Shown here piece after piece: positions 35,433-46,172 of a stretch of 64,000 bases of DNA. Both the position numbers and the translations under genes were made by a program. The stretch spans positions 9,146,492 through 9,210,491 of the forward strand of contig CM075194.1 of NCBI GenBank assembly GCA_037577475.1. The letters are read 5' to 3'. This DNA is from Chaunax sp. Z400 (Eukaryota; Chordata; Actinopteri; Lophiiformes; Chaunacidae). Within the stretch, counting starts at the first letter, position 1; each line of letters begins with the position of its first letter. A model generated the notes under the pieces. It was not told the origin of the DNA. It saw nothing but the letters and a program-made list of their open reading frames with translations, and searched no databases.

Positions 35433-38400
35433 TCTTCTTACCAAGAGCAAGCATGTGGAGTACAATAGGAAATTTGATAGTTACTCAAACTGCTTGACAT
35501 TTATGGGTGTAGGCAACTTGTGCTGTGGTGTTTGGGATGCCGCTGGGAAGTAACAGGGTCCTATTTCGGGGCTAATAAATCCTACAGTATGGTATCGGGT
35601 CGGTGAATAGATTTGCATATAGGCCTACTCATCGATACCCGATCCAACATGTTAGACAGGATCATCCAGAGGGATTTGTGATACCTGTATCCAAATTGGA
35701 ACAGTCCTAAGATAACTATTCTGAAAGTGGCAGTTCTGCACAAAATTTGAATATACCTTGTCTTCCTCAAATTATCCAGTCACAAAAGCAGTTTGTCTAC
35801 TATCCCCGTTGGCATGGTTTGAACTCTCTATGCCATACAGTATGATGTATATAACCCATGCCTCCATGCAGCATGGTAGAGTGAGTGTCTGTGGTCACTC
35901 TCTCTGCCCTCTGTGTCTCCGTGGGCCACCCGCCACATTTCTCCCAGTGGCATTCTGCCAAACCCTGAGGTAGCAAGCCATGAAAATGAGAGCCTTAGGA
36001 GTTAAAAAAAGACAAAAATACCATCTTCATCTATTTATTCCCATGCTTGTTCTGAAATATCTATAGCATTAGTTTTGCTGGGGAAAGTGGGAATTAAAGT
36101 TCAATCATTTAGGTTTTCTGCTACCTTACCATTATTGCTACCAAAAGGGTTGCAAATTAAGATTCTCCTTGTCTCTGTGTAACCACTAAGAGACTGAAAA
36201 ATGCGTCATAAGGGACATGATACAGCAATTTGTGGCTTTGACTATAAATATGATGCATGATGCACAGTGATGCATTGTGTATTCATTTTCCCAGAGGCTT
36301 TGTTAGTGAGGTACCTATCATAATCCTGAGGCAGCATTTGCTTCAGCCTTTTTTAAAAAAAAATGGTGCTAAACTGTGAATGTATCTTCATCTATTTTTA
36401 TGATATTGAGCAAATAATTCGCTGAAATGGTTTTCGTTTCTTTCAGCATCCATGGATCTCGCTCCTATATTCCCATCTATAACATCTTTCTTGTTAATAC
36501 CTTTTCTTCTAAGCTTATTAAAACCCAATATGTAGAATAGTATTGAATGTGAACACTTTCAAGTCACCACAAACCCAGCCTGCACATTTGAGGGAGGTGA
36601 AAAAAGCAGAAATCATCAAGCACAATAATTTCACTAAATAAGGAAACATGTCGTTTTTATTAGTCATTTTGCTGTAATATTTGTTCCATTTAGTTGCCAA
36701 AGCATAATTTCTTTAAAAAAAATTAATTAAAAATTAAAAATGAATGTGTCATTCTTTAAAGTGACACTATTTAAGGTCAATTAGACCCCAGAGAGGTCTA
36801 ATTCCCTTCGAGGCACCTTGTAAACAAATTAGTAAAAAACTAATTTTTTACTAAATTAGCAGGGCTACTGCTACTTAAAAATACTATCAGCGCCATCACA
36901 GATAAAGAGCATATGAAAATCCACTGTAATCATCCATGTTTTACAGCTGAGGTCTCTGGGAGTCCACACAGAGAAGTAATTCATCATTTTAGTTAGCAGA
37001 CTTCTGAAGCAGTCATCAGTTTCAGCTGTCTCACAGGACATTATGGTTCACTGTTCCCTATAGGCAAAAAGGCTTACACAGCTGATAGTTACTTTCTTCC
37101 AAAAACAAATCTATGTTAGCATGTAAACAATAACATCCTACAGAACAGACTGACCAACATTTTTTCTTAAATTTAGAAAAGTGCAAGAAGAAAATGTTCT
37201 TGTTTTCCCTCCTTGCTCCAAGTCTGTGGCAGCACAGATATTTATAATGGGAGACCAATGTCTGGAAAGCTCACTATAGCTTCCTCCTGTTCCTTTTTGC
37301 TTCCAATTTCCCCATATGTTGTCGTCCATCTGGCTGGCACCCTGCAGTGATCCAGAGCCTGACTACTCCTGCAATGAACTCCAAATTAGTGTTACATTCA
37401 CATGGATGAACGAACAACAAATTAATAATCAACAAGAGGAGTTAAAAAATATATGCCCTTAGTTTAGAATAAGTCTTATTTGTATTTGTGTCTGTATATT
37501 TTTACCTTTTGGTTGCTGGTCAGCATCAAAGATGTGAGAAACATGTTTGAGGCACAGCAGGTGTTCAAAACAACATTATTACAAACCTGAGGTTGTCCAG
37601 AGGGGAAATGAGAAGACATAATCCTGTCCTCGGGTCCACCCAGTAATCACTTGTCATCAGGCACAGCCCAAATCTCCACCAGTCACAGAGCAGCAGTCGG
37701 TCCATATTAGCTCTGAGAGGCTCGTTCACATCTCAGAACATCGAGAAAGAAGCTGCTGAAAGGTGTCTGTGCACTCTGACACCATCCAGTTTATCCTGGG
37801 GTGTTTACAATGACTCAGCAGTAGATTACAACTAAATTAAAGATTATCAAAATTACAAGGAGCCGATATAGAGGAGAAGATGTGGCAATTTTCCTGCAAC
37901 CACAAAAGAGAAAATGTAGGAATGTGGTTTTCTTGTGTTTTCCTGGATATGAATCAATTTATTTATATGAGTCAGAAGTTAAATTTAGAAACTCAAAGTA
38001 AGAAATTTCAAGTTGAAACTTAAACCAAGTGAATTCTTGTAGCCCTTAATCCTAGTTACTCAAAAAAGACTTCATGACATTCACACTATGCAACATTACA
38101 TGAACTCTAATTATCAATGGAAACAATTAAAAACTCAATAAAAAAAAATAAACTCTTCCCGAGAAAAACTGAAGAGATCTTGTAAGGTCATCACAACATG
38201 CTGCTAATTCACTATTTATCCACATTGCAATTAGTCACTCACCTCAGGCAAAAAACAGTCCCTGCTCCTTTAGGAGTCTCCTTAACTCCTGTCCCAGACT
38301 GAATCAGGTTAGACACTGTTACAGTTAGCCTTAGTGGCTAAATTACAACAGAAATAGACAAAATCATCTGGAGTGTCATTTAACTTAATGATAGGTATTT

Positions 38401-39039
38401 AAGTTTATTTATATTTGTTATGTTTATTTTATATTTCCACAGTAGTGTTTCTGTGATATTATTTGGAGCATATGCCTGTCATGTTCCCCTCCTGATGTAA
38501 AGATAATGAAGGTAAAAACTGCTGGTGATGTCATACTCCATACGCAGATCATGCACAGACTACATGTCTGTATTTGCTTATAAAAATCAGAGATGACTCA
38601 AAACTCTGCACTTCCTTGACTTGTTTTCTTTTCATTTTGAAACCTGTAATTGTGATTTTTTTTTATATATGGTCATAAATGTATATTAATGCACAAGCTG
38701 AATATAAAAAAAAAACTCTGTCCCGAGAAGCCTCTCTGTTGTTGACTTTTGCTCTCCAGCTTCATGCAGACAAATATACACAGTGGAAACCATGATGTGG
38801 GGATGCATATATACAGTCCTGGAGGATGGTCAAATTCCCTCTGGTCAGCAGGTTGACCACAGGTGGTTTCCATGTAAAACACCACTGTCTGATCAGTGAA
38901 TATATGCCCCTGAGTGTCCTCCACAATTCACTTTATAGCTATTGCTGTCTGCAATGTCTCTAGGAAATGGCTCAGACATGCCGCCCTGAAAAAGTTCACT
39001 GTATGCTCTTTTGCATCTTGAAACCAGCTATTTACACAA

Positions 39040-39045
39040 TTTATT
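39040..39045 (-). terminator. Poly(A) signal of the tgfbrap1-like gene
   Basis: TTTATT on the plus strand is AATAAA on the minus strand, about 210 nt past the stop codon. That is a normal 3'UTR length for a fish housekeeping gene. Confidence 0.5.
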
Positions 39046-39251
39046 TTCTTTTTTCTAATTATGGAAAGTGTCTTTTCCAAAGCCCATGACTTGAATCCTT
39101 TTACAGAGTTTGCCCAGATGACACAGTCTTAATTGAAAGAAATTATTGGGTAGGATGCAGACACTTATCCGGCTAGAAATGAGTGTGATTGTCGAGAGTG
39201 CAGAGGTGCACACATTTGGATAAATAGACACTAGATTGATCTACTGTGTCT

Positions 39252-42200
39252 TTACGATGATGGAAAGCCATTGCAGCTTGTGTGCATCGGGTCACCATGA
39301 AGATTCCAGGCAAAGTGTGGCTCTACAAGGTCTCTCTGACAAACCTTACACTTCTGTCCCTTGTCCAGTCTGAACTTCGTTTTTGAGGCCTGCATCTGCT
39401 GTGGAAACGGGATAAGGGCAGCAGGCTTCAGAAAAGCAAAGAAATTAAAATACACACAATGTTTACTAGAGCAAAATAAAAAACCAAACTCACCCAAATG
39501 ACCTTTTGCCGCATGAGCTCCACCTGGCTCAAAGCCGTTTGCAGCCTTGCCATCCGCCCTTGGTGCAAGGTCTCTCTTAGGGATCCAGTTAAGAACTGGG
39601 AGACTAGTTGAACAGACCAGGAATCGGGCAGGAGCTGGAGGACCTTCTGTGTTGCAAAATCCTGAGGGTTGTTGTTGAGCAGATCCACGGCAGCACTGGT
39701 GAGAATCTCTGAGTCCAGGTAGATTTGGACCAGGTTGAGCAGCAGGGTCTGCTTGAACTCTAAGTCTTGGCCCTGAGCAGCCTTGTAGCAGAAGGCCTCA
39801 GCTGCCTGGGGGTTTCGCTCATGGTGGACAAGCTCCTGCAGCGCCTGAGAGTGTTCACCCATCCTTACTAGAAGAATGGCTTTCTCTGTGTGCAGCTTTG
39901 TTGCCTTGACACTTTCTGTGATGGGAATAAAAGAAGACTTATAATTTAGTAATGAATCAGTAAGTGATTTATTTTGTCACAAGGCACCAACGCACCATAC
40001 ACAGTGGAGATGTCATAGAATTTGGATTCCCATAGCTGCTGCTGCAGTTTCCTTCTGGTTTTCCTTAAATCTGCTTCCTTTTCCTCTTGCAATGCCTGAG
40101 TAACATACGCCAGGGCCAGACGGTTGTGATGTCCCTCCTCCTGGGGGCAGATTACACAAATCTTGTCATTTACGAAAGGATCGGGCTATTAGAGTATGTA
40201 GCTGTTGATTTACCCACCTCACTATTCAAATCATGGATTAAGAACTCAAGATATAGAAGTAATGCCAGTGGGTACTTCTCTAAGAGAGTAAGGATTTCTT
40301 GTGTCTCAGTTTGATCATCTGGTGGGTGCCTGCTGAAAATCTGCACTCCTATCTTTTTCAAATAAAGGAAAAATATCGTTAGTGGCTATTTTATTACAGA
40401 TTACAAATAATTGCCTTATAAGTAAAGCTATTTAGTTCATATAGAGGGTGACATTCGCTGTGCGTTTGTATCTGTATAACACAGCTATAGAATTCTGCCC
40501 TCTGCTGAGAGCATGAAAAATGAAAAAGGCACCTCCTGGTCTCTCTCCAGAGTCCACTCCGCAAATGTCCGCACAACGTCTCTGTCTTGCAGCTGACTGA
40601 GAGTCAACACTATGTGTCCATATGGATCTGAACAAGACGGGTCTTTATGGATGTCATCTGCAATTTTCACCCAAGTCTGGAAGAATAGAACAGGCTAAAA
40701 CACACTTGTTTTATTGTATATATTAAGTGTATATGTTGTATGAAATTGTGGAGTTTTGGGTTATTATACCTGAATTGCATCCATTTGATGTCCTTGGCTT
40801 TGAAAGAGGGAACCTAATGCAAAAAATCTGAAAATAAAAAGATTTTTTTTAAATGCATATTTAAAAAAATTACAATTGACAACATTGAATTAATTCCCTT
40901 TTCAACAATATTTTGTTTGTGCTCTAAGCAAGTGTGGTTACAAATGACGTATCCTTAAAATCATTCATTTTCACCTGTTGTGTTCCTCCAAAACAGGAGC
41001 ACAGTGCTCCAGGTCACACTCATTGGGAAATGTCACAAGCTGCTGCAGATTTCCAGTGTCTCCCAGTTCCAGATACAGCCTCAGGAGGGCGCAGTCCACC
41101 TCCTTAACGCACGCCAGGCTTTGCTGAGTCCCCCTGACTGCTCTGAGAAAATCTCTCAGAAAGCTCAGATAATGATGAAACGTGTTCCTGTCCTCTTGCC
41201 AGAGCGCCTGCAGGTCCCTGCCCTTGTTCGCTTGATCATGCTGGGATTGAAAGTCCTTGCTGAGACATGACCGTATGTCAGGGTAGAGACTGATGATTTC
41301 TCTGGGGTCCAACTCACCTTTGCTGTTCAAAGTGGTTAATGAGTATTGATTTCAGTTAGACTTCAGGGTAAACGTCAGCAGAAAAGACCCACTATTCACA
41401 AATTCACTTATTATCGCAGTTTTCTGCGATTTATTTGCACGTTTGGAAAATAGAGTGCTGTGAAAATGGGGTTTTACTCTCACATGAATAGATCTCTCGC
41501 CTCGGAAAAACCCTGCTGGTTAAAACGAACAAATCCAGCCAGGCAAGTGATGGACCTCTGCAGCTCCTGCCAGTAAAAACAAAACAAAAAACGCTGTGTT
41601 AAAATCAGGCACATATTCCGTGAACATATTTAAAAGACTGATATGTCAGCTAAAATCGTTAGGGCAGAAGACTGTAATCATCAGTGCGACTGCACAAAGT
41701 CATTAAAACACCATAAAGGAATGACTTATGATTCATCTGTGTATAAATTCTGACATACTCACCTCTAACCTGTAACCTGAGATATGGCACAGATTACACT
41801 AAATCCCTGACACCATCTGCTGCCCTCAGTTGCATTCATCCAACTGGAATACACCTATTAGAGCAGCTCACAACAATGTAGTCAGTCTACGCCTCAGCAG
41901 CCTGGTTCAGTTTGTTCTACAGCGATGAAATGTTAAATTCTAACACTTGCAATGCAAATGTCAGCCGGGCTTGCTTATCTACACATCAGTGGTGTGTGTA
42001 AAACTATCAAGTGATGACATCATAACAGTGATGAATGGCGCCTTACAAAGACAGACAATGCAGAAGAAGTTGCGGGGTGGGGGGAATTCATTCATTTTCT
42101 GTGTAGGGTCGTTGGGGGCTGGAGCCTATCCCAGCTGGCTTTGGGCGTGAGGCAGGGTACACCCTGGACAAGTCGCCAGTTCATCGCAGGCCCACATTGA

Positions 42201-44270
42201 AAGACACACAACCATTCTCAGTCACATTCACCCCTGAGGTTAATTTAGAGTCACCAATTCACCTACAGTATATTGCATGTTTTTGGTGGTGGGAGGAAGC
42301 CGGAGAACCCGGAGGGAACCCACGCAGACAAGGTGAGAACATGCAAACTCCCCACTCCTCAGGTGGATCTGAAGCCAGGATCTTGTTACCACGGTAACAT
42401 GTTGACATTTATCACATTCACCACTTTAGCATGCTAACTAACATCTGCTTATTCACGCTAAAGTCAAAGTACCACCACTAAGTGTGATGAAATTGTTGTT
42501 AATTTTTACAGCTATAAACCAAGCTGGCAAACCAAGATGCATTTCAGAGCCAGTGTTCGCCACAGGCTGTATAAAACATGGACATAGTCTCTGTGAGTTC
42601 ATGTTTCTGAAGAGCCATTGTAAAGGTCAGTGTGGTAGATCTGACCATCACCCTCTTGGCAGTACCTGACACCACCTAACTCCTGGCTAATCCACGTCTG
42701 TCAGTACAATTAACCGCACATCAAGCCGCATTATTTGTCCGATATTTGTGTGCAAATTCTCCACAAACACGGCCGAGAGGTCAAGTTCAGTGACTTGGAT
42801 TTGTAACCCTCAAGAAGAAGAAGAGAAACCTAGATTTCTAAGCAGAGACATGTTTGCGTCCTGCTGCGTGTCTATACTTTTATATGAATTTCACCTCGTG
42901 TGAGTCGAGTGGACGTTGGCCTTGAACTCCTTCCAGCAGCAGTAAGGCCTCCTCGACCCTCTCGTGCCGAACAAGCGCTTGGATCTGCTCTGGGAATGGC
43001 ACCAGATGCAGGCTGAAAATGTCTCTCTCTGTGAAGACTAACACACCATCTGAAGGGAGATTTGTTTTGGGTTTTCAGTGTGTGGTGAACAGTAGGAGCA
43101 AGAATGACTAAATCAGTGCAAACAGAGACAGACACAGCTACTTGTTTCTAAATAAAACCACAATCTGACAGCCTTTTCGGTCTGATGTCTGCCAGAATGA
43201 GATGAATTGATGTTACCTGGCGTAGAGAGGAGGCCTTTCGCTCCGCTGAGACTCACAGTCTGTTTGTGTTGCTGATCCACCATGCTGTAGACAGAAAGCA
43301 CTTGGGACTGCAGGGTTAGGATGTAAGGGAAACATACGCCTGCTGCCAGCACCTCTTGAGGCCACTGCAGAGGAGGTCGCTGGCATATCCCAGTCTTCAT
43401 CACAAACACGCCTGAGGGATGAGGATGAAGCAAATTAATTCTTGACAAAAGATAAATATCCTCCGGCTAGATGGATATATGTGGGAGTAATATGAGATGA
43501 GAAATTAATGATATAGCTGCTTTGGAAAAGAAGCATGGAGAACAACATGTACCATATACAATTTTGCAGCTCTTACCTAAAGAGCCGGGCCCATTCAGGA
43601 GGAACTCCCCTTGCCCCACTGAGGTAACAATGACACGCTGCCTGGTGTGATTGTGAGGAAAAAGCTCCTCACTGCTCCCAGTCTCAATGTCACAGAGGAG
43701 ATACTTGTCACTGGTTGCCGCACACAGAATTTCGCCATCCATGGCCAAGGCCACGGGGTCCTGGAGGAGAGGGACTTCCTTTACAACCGCCCACCGGTCC
43801 ACTTTCACCACGTGGATCTGGATAACCTTCCTGCGGCTGGAGGAAGTCACCATCTGCACACCATCATCATCTGTTTGGGCTACGAGCAATGAGTTGCACA
43901 CCTCAAACAAAGACACATGCTGGATCTTCTTCAGACCTGGAACGGGCTCCAAGGAGAACATGTTGAGGGCACTGATGCTCCGGTCCCACAGCACCAGCAG
44001 ATGGTTGAAAAGTGGGACTGCCTTCAGTTTGGATACATGGTTGCTTGACCCTAGTTTCCTTGTCCTACCTTCTCTGATTTTGCTCTGGTCTGGACCTAGA
44101 TCCCCATTTGTGCTACTGGGAAGAACGAGATGCTGGACGGTTGCATCTTTGGTTCCTATATACACATTTCGATCATAGCACTCAAGGCACTGGATGCTGG
44201 ATTTGCCCTTTTCCTTTGGGGCTACTTGCTTTTCATACACATGTGTTTGTGTAAATGCCCTAAAAGCCAT
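39252..44270 (-). CDS. TGFBRAP1/VPS3-like endosomal tethering protein (11 coding exons, 841 aa)
   Basis: Relative of TGFBRAP1, the CORVET subunit (yeast Vps3 counterpart) that tethers early endosomes and was first found as a TGF-beta receptor binder. Exons by eye: 44270-43577, 43411-43217, 43049-42895, 41566-41484, 41322-40975, 40827-40770, 40676-40533, 40352-40218, 40140-39996, 39915-39494, 39398-39252. All borders are GT/AG and phases agree, giving 841 aa (human TGFBRAP1 860). Exon 1 begins MAFRAFTQ and opens a CNH-type beta-propeller (about 1-300: EPVPGLKKI, LAMDGEILC, FPHNHTRQRVIVT). The middle is clathrin-repeat-like helices (ELDPREIISLYPDI, EKYPLALLLYLEFLI, LLPDSWSVQLVSQFL). The C-terminus has a zinc-knuckle-like CKVC (C810, C813) with MHTSC (H832, C835). 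It is TGFBRAP1-type rather than VPS39. It lies 1.9 kb downstream of fhl5 on the same strand, so it may be the ohnolog of TGFBRAP1 beside FHL2, not TGFBRAP1 itself. Confidence 0.93.
41567..42894 (-). other. Intron 3 of the tgfbrap1-like gene, with a SINE-like insert
   Basis: The longest intron of the gene (1,328 bp; the others are 90 to about 220 bp). Its size is partly explained by the dispersed repeat at 42085-42395. No extra exon seen. Confidence 0.75.
42085..42395. repeat. Teleost SINE-like repeat, copy 2
   Basis: Begins 'attcattcattttctgtgta', then 'gctggagcctatcccagctg', 'gggtacaccctggacaag', 'aatttagagtcaccaattca' and 'agaacatgcaaactccc'. It shares the order of blocks with copy 1 at 6356-6625 and is the better preserved of the two. 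It is inserted in intron 3 of the tgfbrap1-like gene. Confidence 0.8.
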
Positions 44271-45509
44271 TGCATACGTGTAAACCTGTCTGATTTTTGT
44301 AAGATATATTAGTATCTGCCCAAATCAAAGCCAGAGATCTACCGTGAAATGTGTAAAATAAGACATCCCTACCTCTCTGCTCTTCTCCCTTTCTCTTTAA
44401 TTCCTCCACAAGTTCATGAAGTGTAAAGCGGTTTCACCTCCCCTCCCCATGTGACTATAGCCTGACAGGAAGTCTGTGTCAGCATTATACGCTGCTCACT
44501 CTGCCATGCAAGGACACTTGCGCAACTCATCCAGCAGCCTTCACCAAGAAAACCAATTTTAAAAGCATCTTAACAATAAGGGAAAGAAGACAGGCGCCAA
44601 CAGTTACGGTCACTTGTATTCTTGGCTTGTGCATGGACCAAAGTGGAGAGTGATTCTGATCAAATCATATATTATCGCTCTGTTCACAATGGAAATGCGC
44701 TGGGTGTGACGAGGTCAAAAGGCAACAGAAACACTCCAGAGGTTTGTTTTACAGCAATGGGTGTCTAAATCATGACTGAAGGACAACAGGGTCATAAAAA
44801 GATCTGGATTCAAAACCTTCCATCTAAGTTCTATATGTCATGCTGATATATGGAGGCCAAAATTAGACATATTCGGATGAGCAACAGTCGACCTAGAATG
44901 ATGTCTTTATTGAAATTAAAAAAGAAGTTGTTTCCTCAGTGTGAATATATTTTTTAATCTAAGCATTCATGACCCATGTGTGGCAGCCAGACCACCAGTG
45001 TTGGTATTTCTTCATGTTTGGTCACATTTATACAAATTTCTTAAAAACAACACATAGTCTTGGTTTACATTTTACACACTTTATTCAATTTCTGATAGTT
45101 TGTTGTCTAATTTGATTGCATAGATTTGAGTTAACTCACACAGCTCTCTCGTGGTCATTTACATTTGTTATAAATATATAATGTATGTAAAGTTTCCCCT
45201 TTGTGTCTGTTTTAGGAGTACTCCGCATGTATATAACCTTGTGGCTCATTTCAACGTGGAGTTCTCTTCAGTTATGTTGTGTTAGGTTGGAGCTTTAGTT
45301 TCCTTATTGATTTGTGACTCTTTTGTAGCTTCTCTTAGTCTTATCTTATATTAGGCTTTATTTTTGACAGTTCTTATCAAACTTTCTGAACGTATTTAAA
45401 GAAATGTTCCTTTTTACACATTTCTCCTGCTTTTTTGTGTGATCCTTGATACATTGTATATGAGCATAAAGCAGAAATATGAGTAATGAGTGCAAGAGAA
45501 ATAAGTTTT

Positions 45510-45840
45510 GGGGCTGCAAATGACATTTATTTTCATCATCATTTTAAACCACAGATTTTCTTTATCAATTTGATTAATCTTCTTGTCTATAAAATGTTGC
45601 AAATATTCACCAATAGTCAAAAATAGATGAAAGATACTTAGTTTACTGTCATTTGGAATACTGACTCTCCCATCTGCATGACAAATTTACCCTTGGGGTA
45701 CTAATAAATAAAGATATAAGACAAAAAGTGTCAGATTCTAACTCCTCAGAAGCTGCAGGAACCTGCAAATGTTAGGAATTTTTTGCTTGAAAAATTAATG
45801 AAACGATCAATCAATTGTTTAAATAGAACACATTTTCGGT
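45510..45840. repeat. Diverged copy of a common teleost repeat
   Basis: The blocks 'ggggctgcaaatgacattta', 'tgattaatcttcttgtctat', 'aaaatgttgcaaatattcac', 'agatacttagtttactgtca' and 'aattaatgaaacgatcaatc' follow the order of a dispersed fish repeat that also has a fragment at 2045-2150. It overlaps the likely fhl5 3'UTR. Confidence 0.55.
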
Positions 45841-45998
45841 CAGTTGTATAATCCACTAAGTGGCTCACCATCAACTCTAATATGTTTAACATATTGTCAT
45901 TTTTTGTCAAAAATAAAGAATATGATGATTTTTGAATGAATAAACAACAATCAAAGAATGAGACCCAACATATATCTTTATGGAAATGTCTCACTTTT

Positions 45999-46014
45999 TG
46001 TGTGTGTGTGTGTG
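45999..46014. repeat. (TG)n microsatellite
   Basis: Eight uninterrupted TG units. Short, and probably variable between individuals. Confidence 0.8.
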
Positions 46015-46172
46015 AAATGTGAGAGAACTAATGGACATTTAAAAAAGCCAAAATAAACATTTGACTTGAAGAGTGTATGTACGAGGCATGCTAAGAAGTA
46101 ATATTTTTGGATGCACGATATCTGTATCAGAATACGATCTCTTTTTGTAACTGTGGCCCATTCATGGAAAGG

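Larger units (their letters stand above)
19870..39030. other. Gene-poor, repeat-rich 19 kb stretch between col10a1 and tgfbrap1-like
   Basis: No complete gene recognised on either strand. Contents listed separately are dispersed repeats at 23085-23505 and 27600-27745, a large palindrome at 25061-26988, one orphan candidate exon at 27771-27989, a truncated LINE at 31764-32590 and a tRNA-headed SINE at 35292-35432. The intervals 20.0-23.0, 28.1-31.7 and 35.5-39.0 kb hold nothing I can name. Distal enhancers of col10a1 or its neighbours could lie here but cannot be seen by eye. Confidence 0.5.
44290..46170. other. Spacer between tgfbrap1-like and fhl5
   Basis: About 1.9 kb, holding the 5'UTR/promoter of the tgfbrap1-like gene (upstream of 44270 on the minus strand) and the fhl5 3'UTR. 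A candidate fhl5 poly(A) signal (AATAAA on the minus strand) is at 45526-45531. A dispersed repeat occupies 45510-45840 and a (TG)n run is at 45999-46014. No other gene seen. Confidence 0.6.

Noticed and set aside
43687..44178. 163-codon plus-strand frame opposite exon 1 of the tgfbrap1-like gene
   Set aside because: Antisense shadow; the minus-strand frame matches the TGFBRAP1 propeller.
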